64,000 nucleotides of DNA, taken from the NCBI RefSeq assembly GCF_000091045.1, contig NC_006694.1, positions 15,001 through 79,000 of the forward strand, written 5' to 3'. Within the stretch, counting starts at the first letter, position 1; every line of letters begins with the position of its first letter. The translations under genes were made by a program, and so were the position numbers. Below are positions 23,057 through 33,771 of the stretch, one piece after another. Origin of the DNA: Cryptococcus deneoformans JEC21 (Eukaryota; Basidiomycota; Tremellomycetes; Tremellales; Cryptococcaceae). Below the pieces are notes generated by a model that was given only the letters and a program-made list of their open reading frames with translations, did no database searches and was not told the DNA's origin.

Positions 23057-25128
23057 ATGCCCCCCAACGCCTCCAAGACAGTCTTTGGTGAGTATCCCAT
23101 CTCCCATACTCGTGCATGTTCTCTGACCTGCTCTGGCAGTCGCAAATATCCCATAGCAAGTTCTCTTCAGCTCTCTGTATACAAAGCGCTAACCGTAGCT
23201 TTCGACATCTTCTCTCTACCCTTTACCCGCTCATAACACTTGTACGGAAACTATACTGTGGCGTGGATCAACAGCGATGTATCCGAAGAACAGCTTGCCA
23301 ACGTCTTTTCAGAGGCTGGGCCTGTAGCCAACGTCGAGTATGTCTCACTTCCTTTCCTTTCATCCATTCTTATCCCTTCGAAAATGAACGGCGCTGACTT
23401 GGCTGGATAGAATCAAGTTTGATGCCAACACTGGTAGATCAAAAGGTTATGCTTTCGTGCAATTCTATGGTCAGTAGTGTTCGTCATACACCGTGTGTGG
23501 CTAAAGCTAAATGCTTTCCCTGTCTATCCCGACGCTCAACTATGCTCGCCCCTCATGAAATCTTCCCCTCTGTATCCCCTTGGATTGATTGGATTATACG
23601 ATCTAAATAAACAACACAACGATCTCATCCGTCCCATCTTCGTTCCATAAACCCAACTCTTTTCTTCTACTCTCAATAACCGCTACACACGCCCTCATCA
23701 CAAACAGACGAAGCAACTGCCCTCTCCGCTGTGCGCAACCTCCAAGACGCACCCGTAAATGGGCGAAACCTCCGTGTAGAACTTTCAACCGATGAACCTG
23801 GTCCCCGTCGGCGCGGTCCTGGTCCTGGTGCTGTAGGTGTGGGTGCTGCTCCTGGAGCCGGTGGACCCGGAGTCGGTGGACCCTCTGCATCCCTCGGTGG
23901 TCCTCGGCCCATGGTCCCAGCACCAGGTCCAGGTGGTGCTCCTCCCTTCACCAGCACCGGCGCCGGCGCACCCGGTTATCCTCCCCGAGCACCATTCGAC
24001 CCCCGTTATCCCCAAGCCCACTCTCAGTCACACGAGAACACCCCTCCTCCCGCCGGTGTCGGCGCTAGAAGACAAGGCGGGGATGATATCGATTTGAGGA
24101 TGGCGCCTCAGGGTATAGACTTGCTTCCAGGACAAAAGGCGGTGGATACGATAAGCAAAACTTTGGCGGGGATTGCGCCCGGTCAAATGGGGGATGTTAT
24201 GACCAGTATGAAGGTGCGCCAAAATCATCCTTTCCCACTTTCCTTCAACTGCCAAGAAAAAAAAAGAACAAAAGCTGACCTTTGAACGAAATAAAAAATA
24301 AAAAAATAGTCGCTTATCCAAACAAACCCTGACCAAGCCCGCCAACTCTTGAGCCAACAGCCCCAACTCGCATACGCCCTCTTCCAAGCTATGCTTCTTC
24401 TCAACCTTGTCGACCCTTCTGTTCTGTCTAGTATCCAGCCTTTGGCAGCTTCCGCTTCTGCAGCTGCTTCTGGTGGGGCTGCGTCTGTAGCCCCCGGTCC
24501 TGGTGGTGCAGGTGCAAGAGCACCCAACTACCCACCGTACCCCCCTCCGACCCAAACCCAAGGTCCACCTGGCGGCCAACAAGCCTTCCGTCCTCCGCCC
24601 CAAGCCCTCTATGGAGGCGCACCCCCTCTTCCCAACCAAAACCAAAATCAGAACCAAAACCAAAACCCTCCTTACCCACCCTATCCCTCTGGTCCCGGCG
24701 TCCCCGGGGGTGTGTCTGGTGCCGGTGCCGGCATACCACCTCCCACTTCTACACCCGTACCTCCCACCCCGCATCCCGCTCACGCCGTCCCAGTTGGTCC
24801 ACCCGGTGGACCCGCACCACCAGCCCCAGGATTGGCATCCCTCCCCCCTGCGGCGCAAGCCGCACTCTCCACACTCCCTCCTGACCAACAACAGATGCTT
24901 CTCCAGGTTTTACAGCTCTCGCCAGCGCAGATTGCGGCGTTGGATCCGACGCAAAAGGCTTCAGTCATGCAACTCGTGAGTGTTCCCTTCCCTCTCTCTC
25001 TTTCGTTCACCTTTTCCTTTTTTGCTGTTACCTCCCCTGCCTCTCCGTCTCTTGGCATTGATTAATAGAAACTGATGAAATTTGTTTTTGGACCCGTTTA
25101 GCGACAACAATTCCTCGGGACTGCTTAG
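23057..25128 (+). CDS. RNA15: Cleavage stimulation factor 64-kDa subunit / Rna15
   Basis: RNA-binding subunit of the mRNA 3'-end cleavage and polyadenylation factor (CstF / CF IA). One RRM: RNP2 VFVANIPY, DVSEEQLANVF, RNP1 KGYAFVQFY, VNGRNLRVE. A Gly/Pro-rich linker follows, then the hinge domain (SLIQTNPDQARQLLSQQPQ, ALFQAMLLLNLVD) that binds CstF77/Rna14 in relatives. Next a long Pro/Gln/Asn-rich stretch, and the conserved C-terminal three-helix domain (PPDQQQMLLQVLQLSPAQI, LDPTQKASVMQLRQQFLG). Seven exons (23057-23087, 23140-23155, 23275-23337, 23411-23469, 23708-24213, 24310-24975, 25102-25128) give 455 residues. Exon 2 is 16 nt and its downstream intron starts with GC. Confidence 0.95.
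23140..23274 (+). other. 16-nt exon plus GC-AG intron in RNA15
   Basis: Exon 23140-23155 (TCGCAAATATCCCATA) encodes VANIPY of RNP2. The intron 23156-23274 starts GCAAGT and ends CAG. No GT donor gives an open frame that rebuilds RNP2, so a GC-AG intron is the best model. Confidence 0.8.
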
Positions 25129-25726
25129 ACATAAAAGAAAGAAAAAAAGCAGAGATACTTGTCCCAAAAATGCATGTGTGTGCGTGAGTGGGTCGGGAGA
25201 GAAATATGGCAGGAAGATAGTGAGGAGAAGGAAAGTTCCAGAAGAATGGGAATGATACAAGTTAGACACAACAACGAGAGTGGGGGGACCACGACATATA
25301 GCGCAAAGGAGCAAAATAATTCATGTATACCTTTTTTTTTTGGCCCATGCTCGGTTAGACTTATTCAAACCGTATGGGCGAGCTTTTAAGGAAATATCAA
25401 TATGCGAAATCTGTACAAGAATGAGCTGTAGGGTGACGGACGTAAGAGTGGGAGGCGTTGGAAAAAAAAATGCATATATGGCCCCACGATGCAAAGACCA
25501 TGGAAAGAAAGAACGCCTCCTCGATTATTCTACTATACGTATACGAGAAGGGGTCAATGGAGAGCAAAAAACAGTCCTCACTACAAGGAAGTTGTACTTT
25601 TTACATCTCAACCCCCAATCATCCCTGCGAACAATCTGATCTGCACACGATCTTCCATCTCATTCTCATTCTCGATTCCTCGAAAAACAAAATGAATGTT
25701 CTCTTTCCCTATCCACACCTCACACT
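25129..25726. other. Convergent 3' region between RNA15 and SEC62
   Basis: About 600 bp shared by two 3' ends. Purine-rich first half, no convincing ORF or RNA gene. Confidence 0.4.
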
Positions 25727-26992
25727 TCACTCTTCATCCGCATCTTCTACAGTCACCCTTTTCCTCACTCCCTCACTCTCACCTTCAGTCCTAGCCCCAA
25801 CTTCGGCCGCAGTAGGAAGTGCCGAGCTGGGCGCAGGGGAAGATACTTCCACCCCTCCTGCATGTCCCTGCCCATGCTTGGCCTTGCCAGACGCCGATCC
25901 AGATCCAGACTTGTGTTTCTTGATATGGGTATGACCTTTGGCGTGGGTACCGCTCTTCTTCTTCTTTTTGGGTTCGTCGTAATCCCATCCGGGGATGAAC
26001 GAGTCGACCTATTTTTCGAAAGCGAGTTAGTTGGAAGAAGAGGAAGGGGGGAGGAGACGAAAGAACAAAACTTACAAAACCGACATCTTCAAATAAATTC
26101 GGAAAGATCCAAATCGCCCTCTTCATCGTCAACACCGTCACACACCAAAACACCAACCTCACCACCGCCAGCCCCAAAAACGCTCCTACCAGGCCCAACA
26201 CGCCTACACTCAAATACCATACCCCGATCCTCAGTTTCACCGGCCAAAGTGGGAACATGACACCCGCCAACATGATCAGCACCATGGCCAATCCGCCGAG
26301 GTAAGTGTATAGCGGGGAACCGTCGTAGAACCAGGTATAGTACGCGAGTGGGTCGAACGATTGTTGTGGGGAGAGACGGAGGGGTTTCGGTTGGCCAGAA
26401 GGGATGGGAGTTTCGGGAACGGGTCGGTCGGTGCGGAGGAAAAAGGCGCTGTTAAAAAATCAAGTTAAAGAAGAAAAGAGTTGGGAAAGAGGGAAAAGAA
26501 ACGTACAAGGGTAACAGCCTGACCATGAGCTCTTTCGCTTCATCCTCATCCTTTACAGGAGGCACCTTTTTCAGTTTCTGGTAATGGGGGCTAAGCAATG
26601 TGCGGATCGCCGTTTTGCCTATTAGATATAGTAGTTATTATAAAGATAAGCACCTCGCATGGAGCATTTGTAGAGATTGAAGAAAAAGAGGACGTACCTT
26701 TAAAGTACTCGACTCTCTTCCCATTCAGGATACCCAGCCGGACTTTTGGTCCTGCTTTTGCACGTAAAAAGTCGACTACATTTTTTAATTCTTGAGGGGC
26801 ACGTTTTCTGTTGGTTTTTGATTAGGTGCATAGATTGACAGATGTATTTTTAGACGGGCGGGTTGATTGGGAGGAAATGAACAAAGCACACGATCCCATC
26901 AGCCTTTTCTTCTCTTTGTCGTCAGTTGTAAAAAGCAGGAGATGAACGTACTGGGCATCCACGACGGATGTAGCGTTTGCGGGCGTTGCCAT
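25727..26992 (-). CDS. SEC62: ER protein translocation subunit Sec62
   Basis: Membrane subunit of the post-translational Sec61/Sec62/Sec63 translocon in the ER. The start MATPANATSVVDA lies in a short first exon. The second exon begins QKRAPQELKNVVDFLRAK, then GILNGKRVEYFKG, KTAIRTLLSP and LPFAFFLRTDRP, all within the conserved cytosolic domain. Then YTWFYDGSPLYTYLGG leads into the two transmembrane helices (GLAMVLIMLAGVMFPLWPV and VWYLSVGVLGLVGAFLGLAVV), with the short luminal turn between them. FWCVTVLTMKRAIWIFPNLF and GFVDSFIPGWDYDEPKKKKKS follow. The C-terminus is Lys/Ser-rich and ends acidic (VEDADEE). Four exons. The downstream neighbour on the same strand is SURF1, but they are separate units. 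Confidence 0.93.
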
Positions 26993-27258
26993 AATGTTTT
27001 CACTGTGGTGGAATAAAGAAGACGAAGAACAACAATTAATACGTAGCGAGTGGAAGAGTGATGGCGTGGCGCTACAACCACCGTGGGACAAACCCTCGAC
27101 CCCCCCGCTACGGCGTATCTCATGACGATAGTAGCAATCGCTCCCACCAGAACAATGCAAATCCAACATGGGCATGTATACCTGTAGCACAATAAAGAGC
27201 AGAGGGGGGAATGCATACATGCAAAAAAGCGAGAAATGCGGAAAAAGAAATGGGTAAT

Positions 27259-28461
27259 CTAGTACAACTTTGGTCGCCTCGTCTTGGGCTTTCCCCTTCC
27301 TCGCGTGAGGATGTACCCAAGCATCACCGTTGTTGACGCTGATAATGATAGCCTATTATAATATTGGTCATTCAGCTTGGAAGACAAACTACAGAGGAAG
27401 GAAACGCACCAGATGGCCGCATACTGGGCGTGTTGATTCCTCAACTCGACATGGGCCGGTCGACCTACAGGGATACCCTGCTGCATCAACAATGTCGGCG
27501 ACTGATCTGGCTCTAATCCCACGTTATCAGTTTCCGGTTTCTTTTCCAAGGATAACAACAGAAAACACACCGGCAAGAGCATCCACCAAAACCGGCTGCA
27601 CCCCCTTTTCCTCCCCACCACAAACCTCTGCCATCTTCTCCACATCCTTCCAGAACCACTCATTCGTCTCTGGCTTATTCTCATGCATCCACACCGTCCT
27701 CTCCCCCGTCTTTGGCAACAACCCTTCCACCACCACCTCTTCCCCGTTGCCCACCAGCTTTCCTGCCTTATCCCGCGTCAAGCCGGGCGGGACCTGGCTA
27801 CCGGCACGGATCGCATTCGCCCGAGTCGTGGTGATAAACCCCCGGTTCACCAAGATCGTCGATCCCCCGCCACCGCTCGATCCCCCGCCATCGCCGGGGC
27901 GGAGAAAGGGTAGGATGAGGTGATAACCTGGGAAACCTTCATACGTCTGTGGACCGAGTAAGATGGGCGGACCGGTGAATTGGCCCTTTATCAATACGCG
28001 TCTAAACGAGAATTCGGGGAGGGCGTCCATACTGAAATCCCAAATCGAAAGCTCATCAGCACCCGGCCAATATCTCTGGACGCAAGGAAAAAAGAAAAGA
28101 AAAAAACCCACTTGATATTCCCGGGCAACAACATGGGTTCCTTGTGCAAATTCCGATCCACCTCTTCGATCAAATCCAACTTCCACCTCAACCGCTTCAA
28201 CTGCCATACCCCCAAAAACCCCGTTAATATAGGCACAAGAATCAAAATCAACGACGTCGGTCTTAGGAGGATGGAGATGCTGGAGGAGGACGATTTGGGG
28301 GTGTATTTCGAGGCGGTAGAGTTGACGCCGGATGGGGCAGAGCCGAATGGTCGGTGGGCGCCCGTCGTGCGGGGTCGCAGAGAGAGACGAGCGACCCGCG
28401 GAGTACCTAAAGGGCGTGGGGTGAAAGCCAGAGAGAAAAGGCGGATTGAAGGACGGGCCAT
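27259..28461 (-). CDS. SHY1: SURF1/Shy1 cytochrome c oxidase assembly protein
   Basis: Mitochondrial inner membrane factor for complex IV assembly. A basic, Ser/Arg-rich presequence (MARPSIRLFSLAF...) is followed by the first transmembrane helix, SLILILVPILTGFLGVWQ, and the family hallmark LKRLRWKLDLIEE. The intermembrane-space domain contains FRRVLIKGQFTGPPILLGPQ, GYHLILPFLRP, ILVNRGFI (conserved), VVVEGLLPKTGER and NEWFWKDVEKMA. The last exons carry PVGRPAHVELRNQHAQYAAIW, the signature of the C-terminal side. A second helix ending VMLGYILTRGRGKPKTRRP closes the protein at 27259. The intermembrane domain has a Gly/Ser insert (GDGGGSSGGGGS) before ILVNRG. Four or five exons. Confidence 0.93.
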
Positions 28462-28662
28462 TGTTGTTTTAAGTTGTAGCAAAATGCTTGAAACTGGTGA
28501 ATGTGACAATACGGTACGTACGTAGATGTAAGCGGCGACTTTTGATACATCATTCAGGAAAATTAGGTTCCGTTTCTCACTATCACTGTCATGGGGGACT
28601 TTTCCGCGCACAATGTTACATACACAATCTTATCATAAAAGCCAACTTGTATACAACCCCAT

Positions 28663-31176
28663 TCACTCTTCCCCCTCGCTATCCCAATCCAACCCCTCCA
28701 TGCCCTCTATAACCTTTTCACTCTCCCTGTACAACTCATCCAAACCCGTCACTTTCTCCAAATAATCCTTTTCATTAAACACCCGTCGGAGGAACGCAAA
28801 GCCATTGGTCTCGTATTCGTTCAGTACCTTGACAATAAATTCCGTTAGCTTGATACATCTCACAGCGAAACCAAAAAAAAAAAAAAAGACAAAAACTTAC
28901 ATAGTCTGAACATCCGGTACATCGATCAAACGCCTCGCCTTCTACAATCTGTGTTTTCCACTGATACATCTGTCCCCGCAACTGATGCGGTACACATCCC
29001 AGAGGCGACGTTTTTGTGCTTGTGCTTGTTTCCGCGGTATCCGGTCTTTCGGCGGGAGCGTGCACCCTGTCCATCATTCCCGTAAATCAGTAACAAGTTA
29101 ACGTAAATCCAAGATGGACATACCCAAGAGGATGCTGTAAAACAGATATCAAGAGCTCTACCGCCATCGCCGCCGCAATCGGCGCCACACCCGGTCGAGT
29201 GACCGTACACATCTGGTCCAATGTTCTATCGCTTAGACTCTTTTAGGTAGACACGTCAGTACAGGAAAGGGGAGAAAGAATGAAAAATGAGACGTACGTC
29301 GGTGGGAGCGACAATATCATTACAATAATAACACCCTAAACCTTTCTCCCCCACCCCCCCTTCATCCGACTGGATCCTCCTCGCTCCCGCTCCCGCTCCC
29401 GCCCCATGCCGCATGACCAAGAACGAGTCAAAGCCCAACGCGGCATTCACCACCACCTTCCCCCACTTTCTCCCCAACACTGTCGGCAACCACCTCGATT
29501 CCCTCGAATCCATCAACAAGAACACCGCATCATGCGATTTCACCAACGCTTCCAGCTTCGCTACATCCTTCTCCACCGCGTCATCTGACGACGAGATCGG
29601 ATGCCCGGGCATGGGGATACCGAGCACCACGCCCTGGGCATTCACACCGGGGAAAATCTCCTGTAGCTTCTTTGCGGCCGTAGGTGCCTTGGGGAGCCCG
29701 CCGTTGAGACAGTCTGAGAATGTGAAGAGCGGTTGGCGGACAGGGTTCGAGTAGGATACGGTCGATGAATCGACGAGGGTAATGTTCCGGACTCCCCAGC
29801 CCTGTTTCAGAGGGGGTTAGATCAAGTATATACCAAAAATGAGAAAACATTTACCATCAAGATCCTAGCCACATAACACCCCAACGTGCCTGCACCCAGC
29901 AACAAACATCTCGTGCCCGATATCTTGTCCAAATCCAATGCCGGCAAGAGTCTCCACTTGATCAGCTTTAGATTCAAATCCACAGCTTGCGCCGCGAGGC
30001 GGGTAGGGTCCATCATCGGTCCCAGATCTGCGACCCGGGGGGACAGTTTACCCGACGGATGACGTTCCCAGCCTACCGCCTGGGGTGGTTTGGCCGGGGC
30101 GGTCGAGGGGGGAGAAGAGAGAGATAAGGAAGCTTGGGTACTGGAGGAACCTTCCCTTAGACATATGACGACGAGAGAGGTGATGCCGTGTTTGGCGGAG
30201 AGGTAGTACAGCACATTACGGAGTCCCCATCCTGGGTTGGAAGGGAGGGAAGACGTATCGTGGAAGACGACGGTCACCTGTTTCGGTCGTGTTCGTCAGC
30301 TTGGGATAAAGAACACGCATCGATTCTTTGGAAAAACACGAGAGATGGACATACCATTTCACTTTGCGTCTTGTCGTAGAATGTAGAGCATGAAGATAAT
30401 GGGGCCGCAGATAGATGAGGGGCAGCGCCTTTCAAGAGGAAAGCAGTCGTGTTGTGTTGGAAATGGGACTGTGCCAATTTTCGAATGTCTTCAATCTCCT
30501 TTTAACATTCATGCCAATCAGCCAAGTCAAAGGCGTGAGATGGAAACGCGACTTACATCCACAGGCATAAACTCTCCATCCATAACCCACGCCGGACTCG
30601 AGACGAGCGCAGGGAACGCAAACCAATAGTGGTACACATACTTTTTCAGGTCTGCAAAAGTGACGAGTAGAAAAGGGTTGAGCACGGGTCGATCAGTGTC
30701 GAACGATTCGAGCATCTGTTTCAGCTTCCTCAGCATGTAGTCCATGGTGCAGCGACGGCGCGGCGCAGGGCCAAGACGTACCTGGGAGACGAGATCATCA
30801 AAGAGCCGCTTTTTGGCAGACGTATCCTTGAATTCCTCAATCGTGTTGAATATCTTGAGCGTGCCGGTGACAGAGACGGCGTTGGGTGGCAATCTTCGAT
30901 GGATCAGCCACGCACCTCGTTGCGCTCCCACACTCACCTACCGCGCTCCGCCTCGAACGCGTCGCCGCCCACGACCAACGAGCCATCGATCCCCACGTCC
31001 GCCGTATCGTCCACACGCTCCTTGTTGATGAGGACGCGCTTTGCGGGCTCGATCTGGGCTGTGATGGGGAGGTGGGAGTCGTCGAGCTTGAGGTGGTTGA
31101 GTTTGTGGGCTGCGAGGGCTGCCCAGAAGGCGGGGGTTGGCTGGGAGGCGAGTGGCTGGAACTGGAGTGGCGCCAT
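28663..31176 (-). CDS. ATG7: Autophagy E1-like activating enzyme Atg7
   Basis: Activates Atg8 and Atg12 in the two ubiquitin-like conjugation systems of autophagy. N-terminus: [36 protein letters not shown]. Later parts include [46 protein letters not shown], and the ATP-binding Rossmann core [20 protein letters not shown] / [18 protein letters not shown]. Then [16 protein letters not shown] and [13 protein letters not shown]. The zinc-binding pair lies in [14 protein letters not shown], with its partner Cys pair in [10 protein letters not shown]. The catalytic Cys is in [16 protein letters not shown]. The C-terminus ([20 protein letters not shown]) is the Atg8-binding end and is acidic. About eight exons. 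The ATG lies only 124 bp from the divergent STN1-like ATG. Confidence 0.95.
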
Positions 31177-31300
31177 GGGAGATGTGCAGAAGAGACATCT
31201 GCGAGTGGTTGTTGTGAATTGTAGCTTAGGGAAGCCCCCCGGGACGCGTCTTGCGAACATAAACAATCGCAGCCGCCCAACCCGTAGTCCAACCCCCCCC
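31177..31300. promoter_or_regulatory. 124-bp bidirectional promoter, ATG7 / STN1-like
   Basis: The start codons of two divergent genes are separated by only 124 bp, so both promoters and 5' UTRs must share this interval or overlap the genes. It contains a C-run (31291-31300) directly before the STN1-like ATG. Confidence 0.6.
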
Positions 31301-33439
31301 ATGTCGACGCTCCCCCCCCCCCATTCGACGCTCCCCCTCCCCCCCCACCCGGCCCTCCTCTCGCACACCCTCTCCCCCGCCGCGGTCGCGAAATGCCACG
31401 TGTCGGACCTGTGGAACGCCCGCTTCCTCGTGCCCGCCCACGACGCCCTCGTCGCGATCGACCACTACCCCGCCAGGCTCCTCGAGGTCGTCGGCTGGGT
31501 CGCAGGCGTCGACCGCAAAGAGTCCTCCATGACCGTATACCGTGAGTCCAGCCGTGTGCCCGTGCAACTGACATGTCGATCCAGTCGACCGTGCAACTGA
31601 CATGTCGATCCAGTCGACGACGGTGACGGCAAACACACCATCGCCGTCACAGCCCGCCTCCAAGCCTCCGCCCTCGCCCCCTCCAAGCCCCAGATACCGC
31701 CTCTCGAAACGGTCAAGGCCCACCTCGGCTGGTCCTCGTCCTCGTCGCTCACCGCCAAGCAAGTGTCAGAGCTCAAGCGGAAACAATGGGAGATGTTCAC
31801 ACAGGACCAGGCCAAGTACGAGGCACAGCGCAGAAGCGAGGGGAAACCCGCCGTGGAAGGGTACGATGTAAGGGTGGGCGATACCCTCCGCGCCGTGGGC
31901 GTGCTCGAAGAGTGGAGCTGGAAAGAAGGAGTCATCAGACAGATGGTGGTATCCCCCAGTACCGGGGGGTCTATACGTAGGTCCATCTCGCCATCGGCTC
32001 GTCTGCAAACAACTTACACATGCACAGAGGTGGTCGCCCCTGAAGAACAATACATCCATGCCCAGCAAGTCGACCATCTCCACAAAACACTCTACTCCCG
32101 TCCTTTCGAAATGCCAAACGCAAAACCACCCGCCAAAACATCTACCTCTCTGCGCAACCCCACCGCCAACTCTAGCAATGTACAAGATGTACAAGACGCC
32201 GAGCCTCCCAGCTCACCGGGCTGGCATCCAAAGAGTGATTCCACTGTCCTCACGCTTGACGATTCCGTCTCTGATTCCAGGCTCGCGTCTCCCTCTCGGT
32301 CAACGTCTTGGCCCGCTCTCGTTCTCGGCAACTCTGTACGTCTGACCCCCTGCCTTTAAAATCGCAAGAGGGTCAACGCTAACTCGTTCTTCTCCTTCCC
32401 GCCCGCTCCTTGTCCCCAGCCAAAACCCAAACTGCGACACCCCTCCCGCCTCCCGCCCGCCTCTCTCACCCGCCCCACTTTCAGACGCTACATCCTTCAC
32501 ACCGTTATTTCCCACGTCGAAGCTGCTTTACAAGTGTTGCTCACTCCCGAGGACGAGGGGGCCGATAATTCCCGAGAGGGCCATGGCTCCGACAAGGGGG
32601 ATGGAGGCCATGGCGATGAGGAAAAAAAGGAAAAGGGAAAAGAAGGAATCGAACGATTTCGTAAAGCACTTGGATACTACTTTCCCGAATACCGCGAATT
32701 AAACCAAACGCTCCAACGAGACCAGCCCCGTCCGCGCCCCCGCCGAGGAAAAAGACCACGAACGGCCAAGGAAACTGTCGGTCCCCTCATCCCATTCACA
32801 CCAGCCTCCCTGCTCGCGGACCCTACATTAAGCCTGTTGGGCGGGCTGGTTCTGGAGCGGGAAGCGCGTGCGAGGGTAAAAGGGCTGAAGAAGGAAATCG
32901 ACTCTCATTCCCCACCCCCACCCATCCAAAACGAATACACCTCCCGCCGCCGTCTCTACAAACAAACATCCTCCTTCCTTACCCCTTCCGAAAAAGAACG
33001 CGGACTCCGGGGGATGGTCACCACAGCGCTCAGGGAGATGGCCGAGGCAGGCGAGATTGTGCAAGTCCGGCTCGAGACCGCTTTCACGCCGTTCCTCGAC
33101 GCCCGGGCGACGCATCCCGACAACAACACGACGGATACATCCGCCTACCTCCCCCTCCCACCGCCACTCTTATTCCCCCTCCTCGTTCCCCTTCTCCTCT
33201 CCCTCCAATCCCAATCCCAATCCCAATCCCAATCCCTACACAAACACCGCGGAAGACTCGCCACACCCATCCCCACCATCAAGCTCACCAACACCCTGAC
33301 TCAGTGGGGGAAAGACGGCCGCTGGGAACGGACGACGTTGGAAATCGTTCAAGCTGGGATGCACTGGGCCCAAGAACGGGGTTGGGTGGATAAGAGGGAG
33401 GGTGGGTGGGTGTTGCAGGAAGGGTATGATTGGGTTTGA
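31301..33439 (+). CDS. STN1-like OB-fold telomere-capping protein (CST complex)
   Basis: Probable Stn1 subunit of the CST/Stn1-Ten1 complex that protects telomeres and recruits polymerase alpha. Four exons (31301-31541, 31614-31976, 32028-32335, 32420-33439) give 643 residues. The N-terminal OB fold is the main evidence: [31 protein letters not shown], then [16 protein letters not shown], the D-D-G-x-G strand of Stn1, and [16 protein letters not shown]. The rest is poorly conserved: a Ser/Pro linker, [14 protein letters not shown], and a C-terminal half that may be winged helix ([18 protein letters not shown]...). Oddities: a C11 run 11 nt after the ATG, a 29-bp tandem duplication over the first acceptor, and a CCAAT(C) hexamer repeat coding SQSQSQSQS. 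The reading frame is open upstream of the chosen ATG. Confidence 0.72.
31560..31618 (+). repeat. 29-bp tandem duplication over a 3' splice site
   Basis: Two copies of a 29-bp unit (31562-31590 and from 31591) each carry a CTGAC branch-like site and a CCAG|TCGAC acceptor. The second acceptor (exon from 31614) restores YLDDGDG of the OB fold; the first (exon from 31585) shifts the frame. Confidence 0.9.
33209..33239 (+). repeat. Hexamer tandem repeat (about 5 x CCCAAT) in the STN1-like CDS
   Basis: A run of TCCCAA/CCCAAT units inside the last exon encodes alternating Ser-Gln. Probably a slippage-generated polymorphic tract. Confidence 0.8.
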
Positions 33440-33771
33440 CCTTGGACTAGGCATGATTTGTAAATGCAAGCATCTAATACGCGGACTCTTGTCCCGTCGC
33501 CCATCAGCACTGTCAGGATTTGTATGAGACCGATTTGCTCGACTGCCCATGTATTGTAGGATAGATAATCAAGCGAGATGATAAATGATACATTCCGTTA
33601 ATTACCAATAACTTTTGACCAAAACAAAAAAAAAAAAAAAAAAAAAACAAAAGACGAGGTAAAAATGCAAAATCGTACACACATACCCTTGCCTAATTAG
33701 ATATTTCCAAATCATTTCAACTACACTCTCCAAAAACAGGACACCCCCCCCCCCAACCAGCCAGGAACAAT
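33440..33771. other. Convergent 3' region with A22 and C11 homopolymers
   Basis: 332 bp between the STN1-like gene and the ACS permease, both 3' ends. A run of 22 A lies at 33626-33647 and 11 C at 33744-33754. No gene is seen. Assembly and indel errors are likely here. Confidence 0.6.

Noticed and set aside
24028..24891. Long ORF on the minus strand opposite RNA15 (287 codons)
   Set aside because: It mirrors the Pro/Gly-rich, GC-rich coding strand, has Arg/Gly/Thr-rich junk composition and no domain. RNA15 on the plus strand is certain.
30837..31574. Minus-strand ORF of 245 codons over the ATG7/STN1 start region
   Set aside because: Arg/Ser/Gly-rich low-complexity shadow of two recognised genes, with no motif.
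33209..33239. Telomere-like repeat inside the STN1-like gene
   Set aside because: The unit CCCAAT is not the fungal TTAGGG-type repeat. It is a coding microsatellite for Ser-Gln; the link to a telomere gene is coincidence.
33626..33647. A22 run as the tail of a retroposed gene
   Set aside because: No target-site duplication or processed gene copy adjoins it; it is a plain homopolymer in a convergent 3' region.
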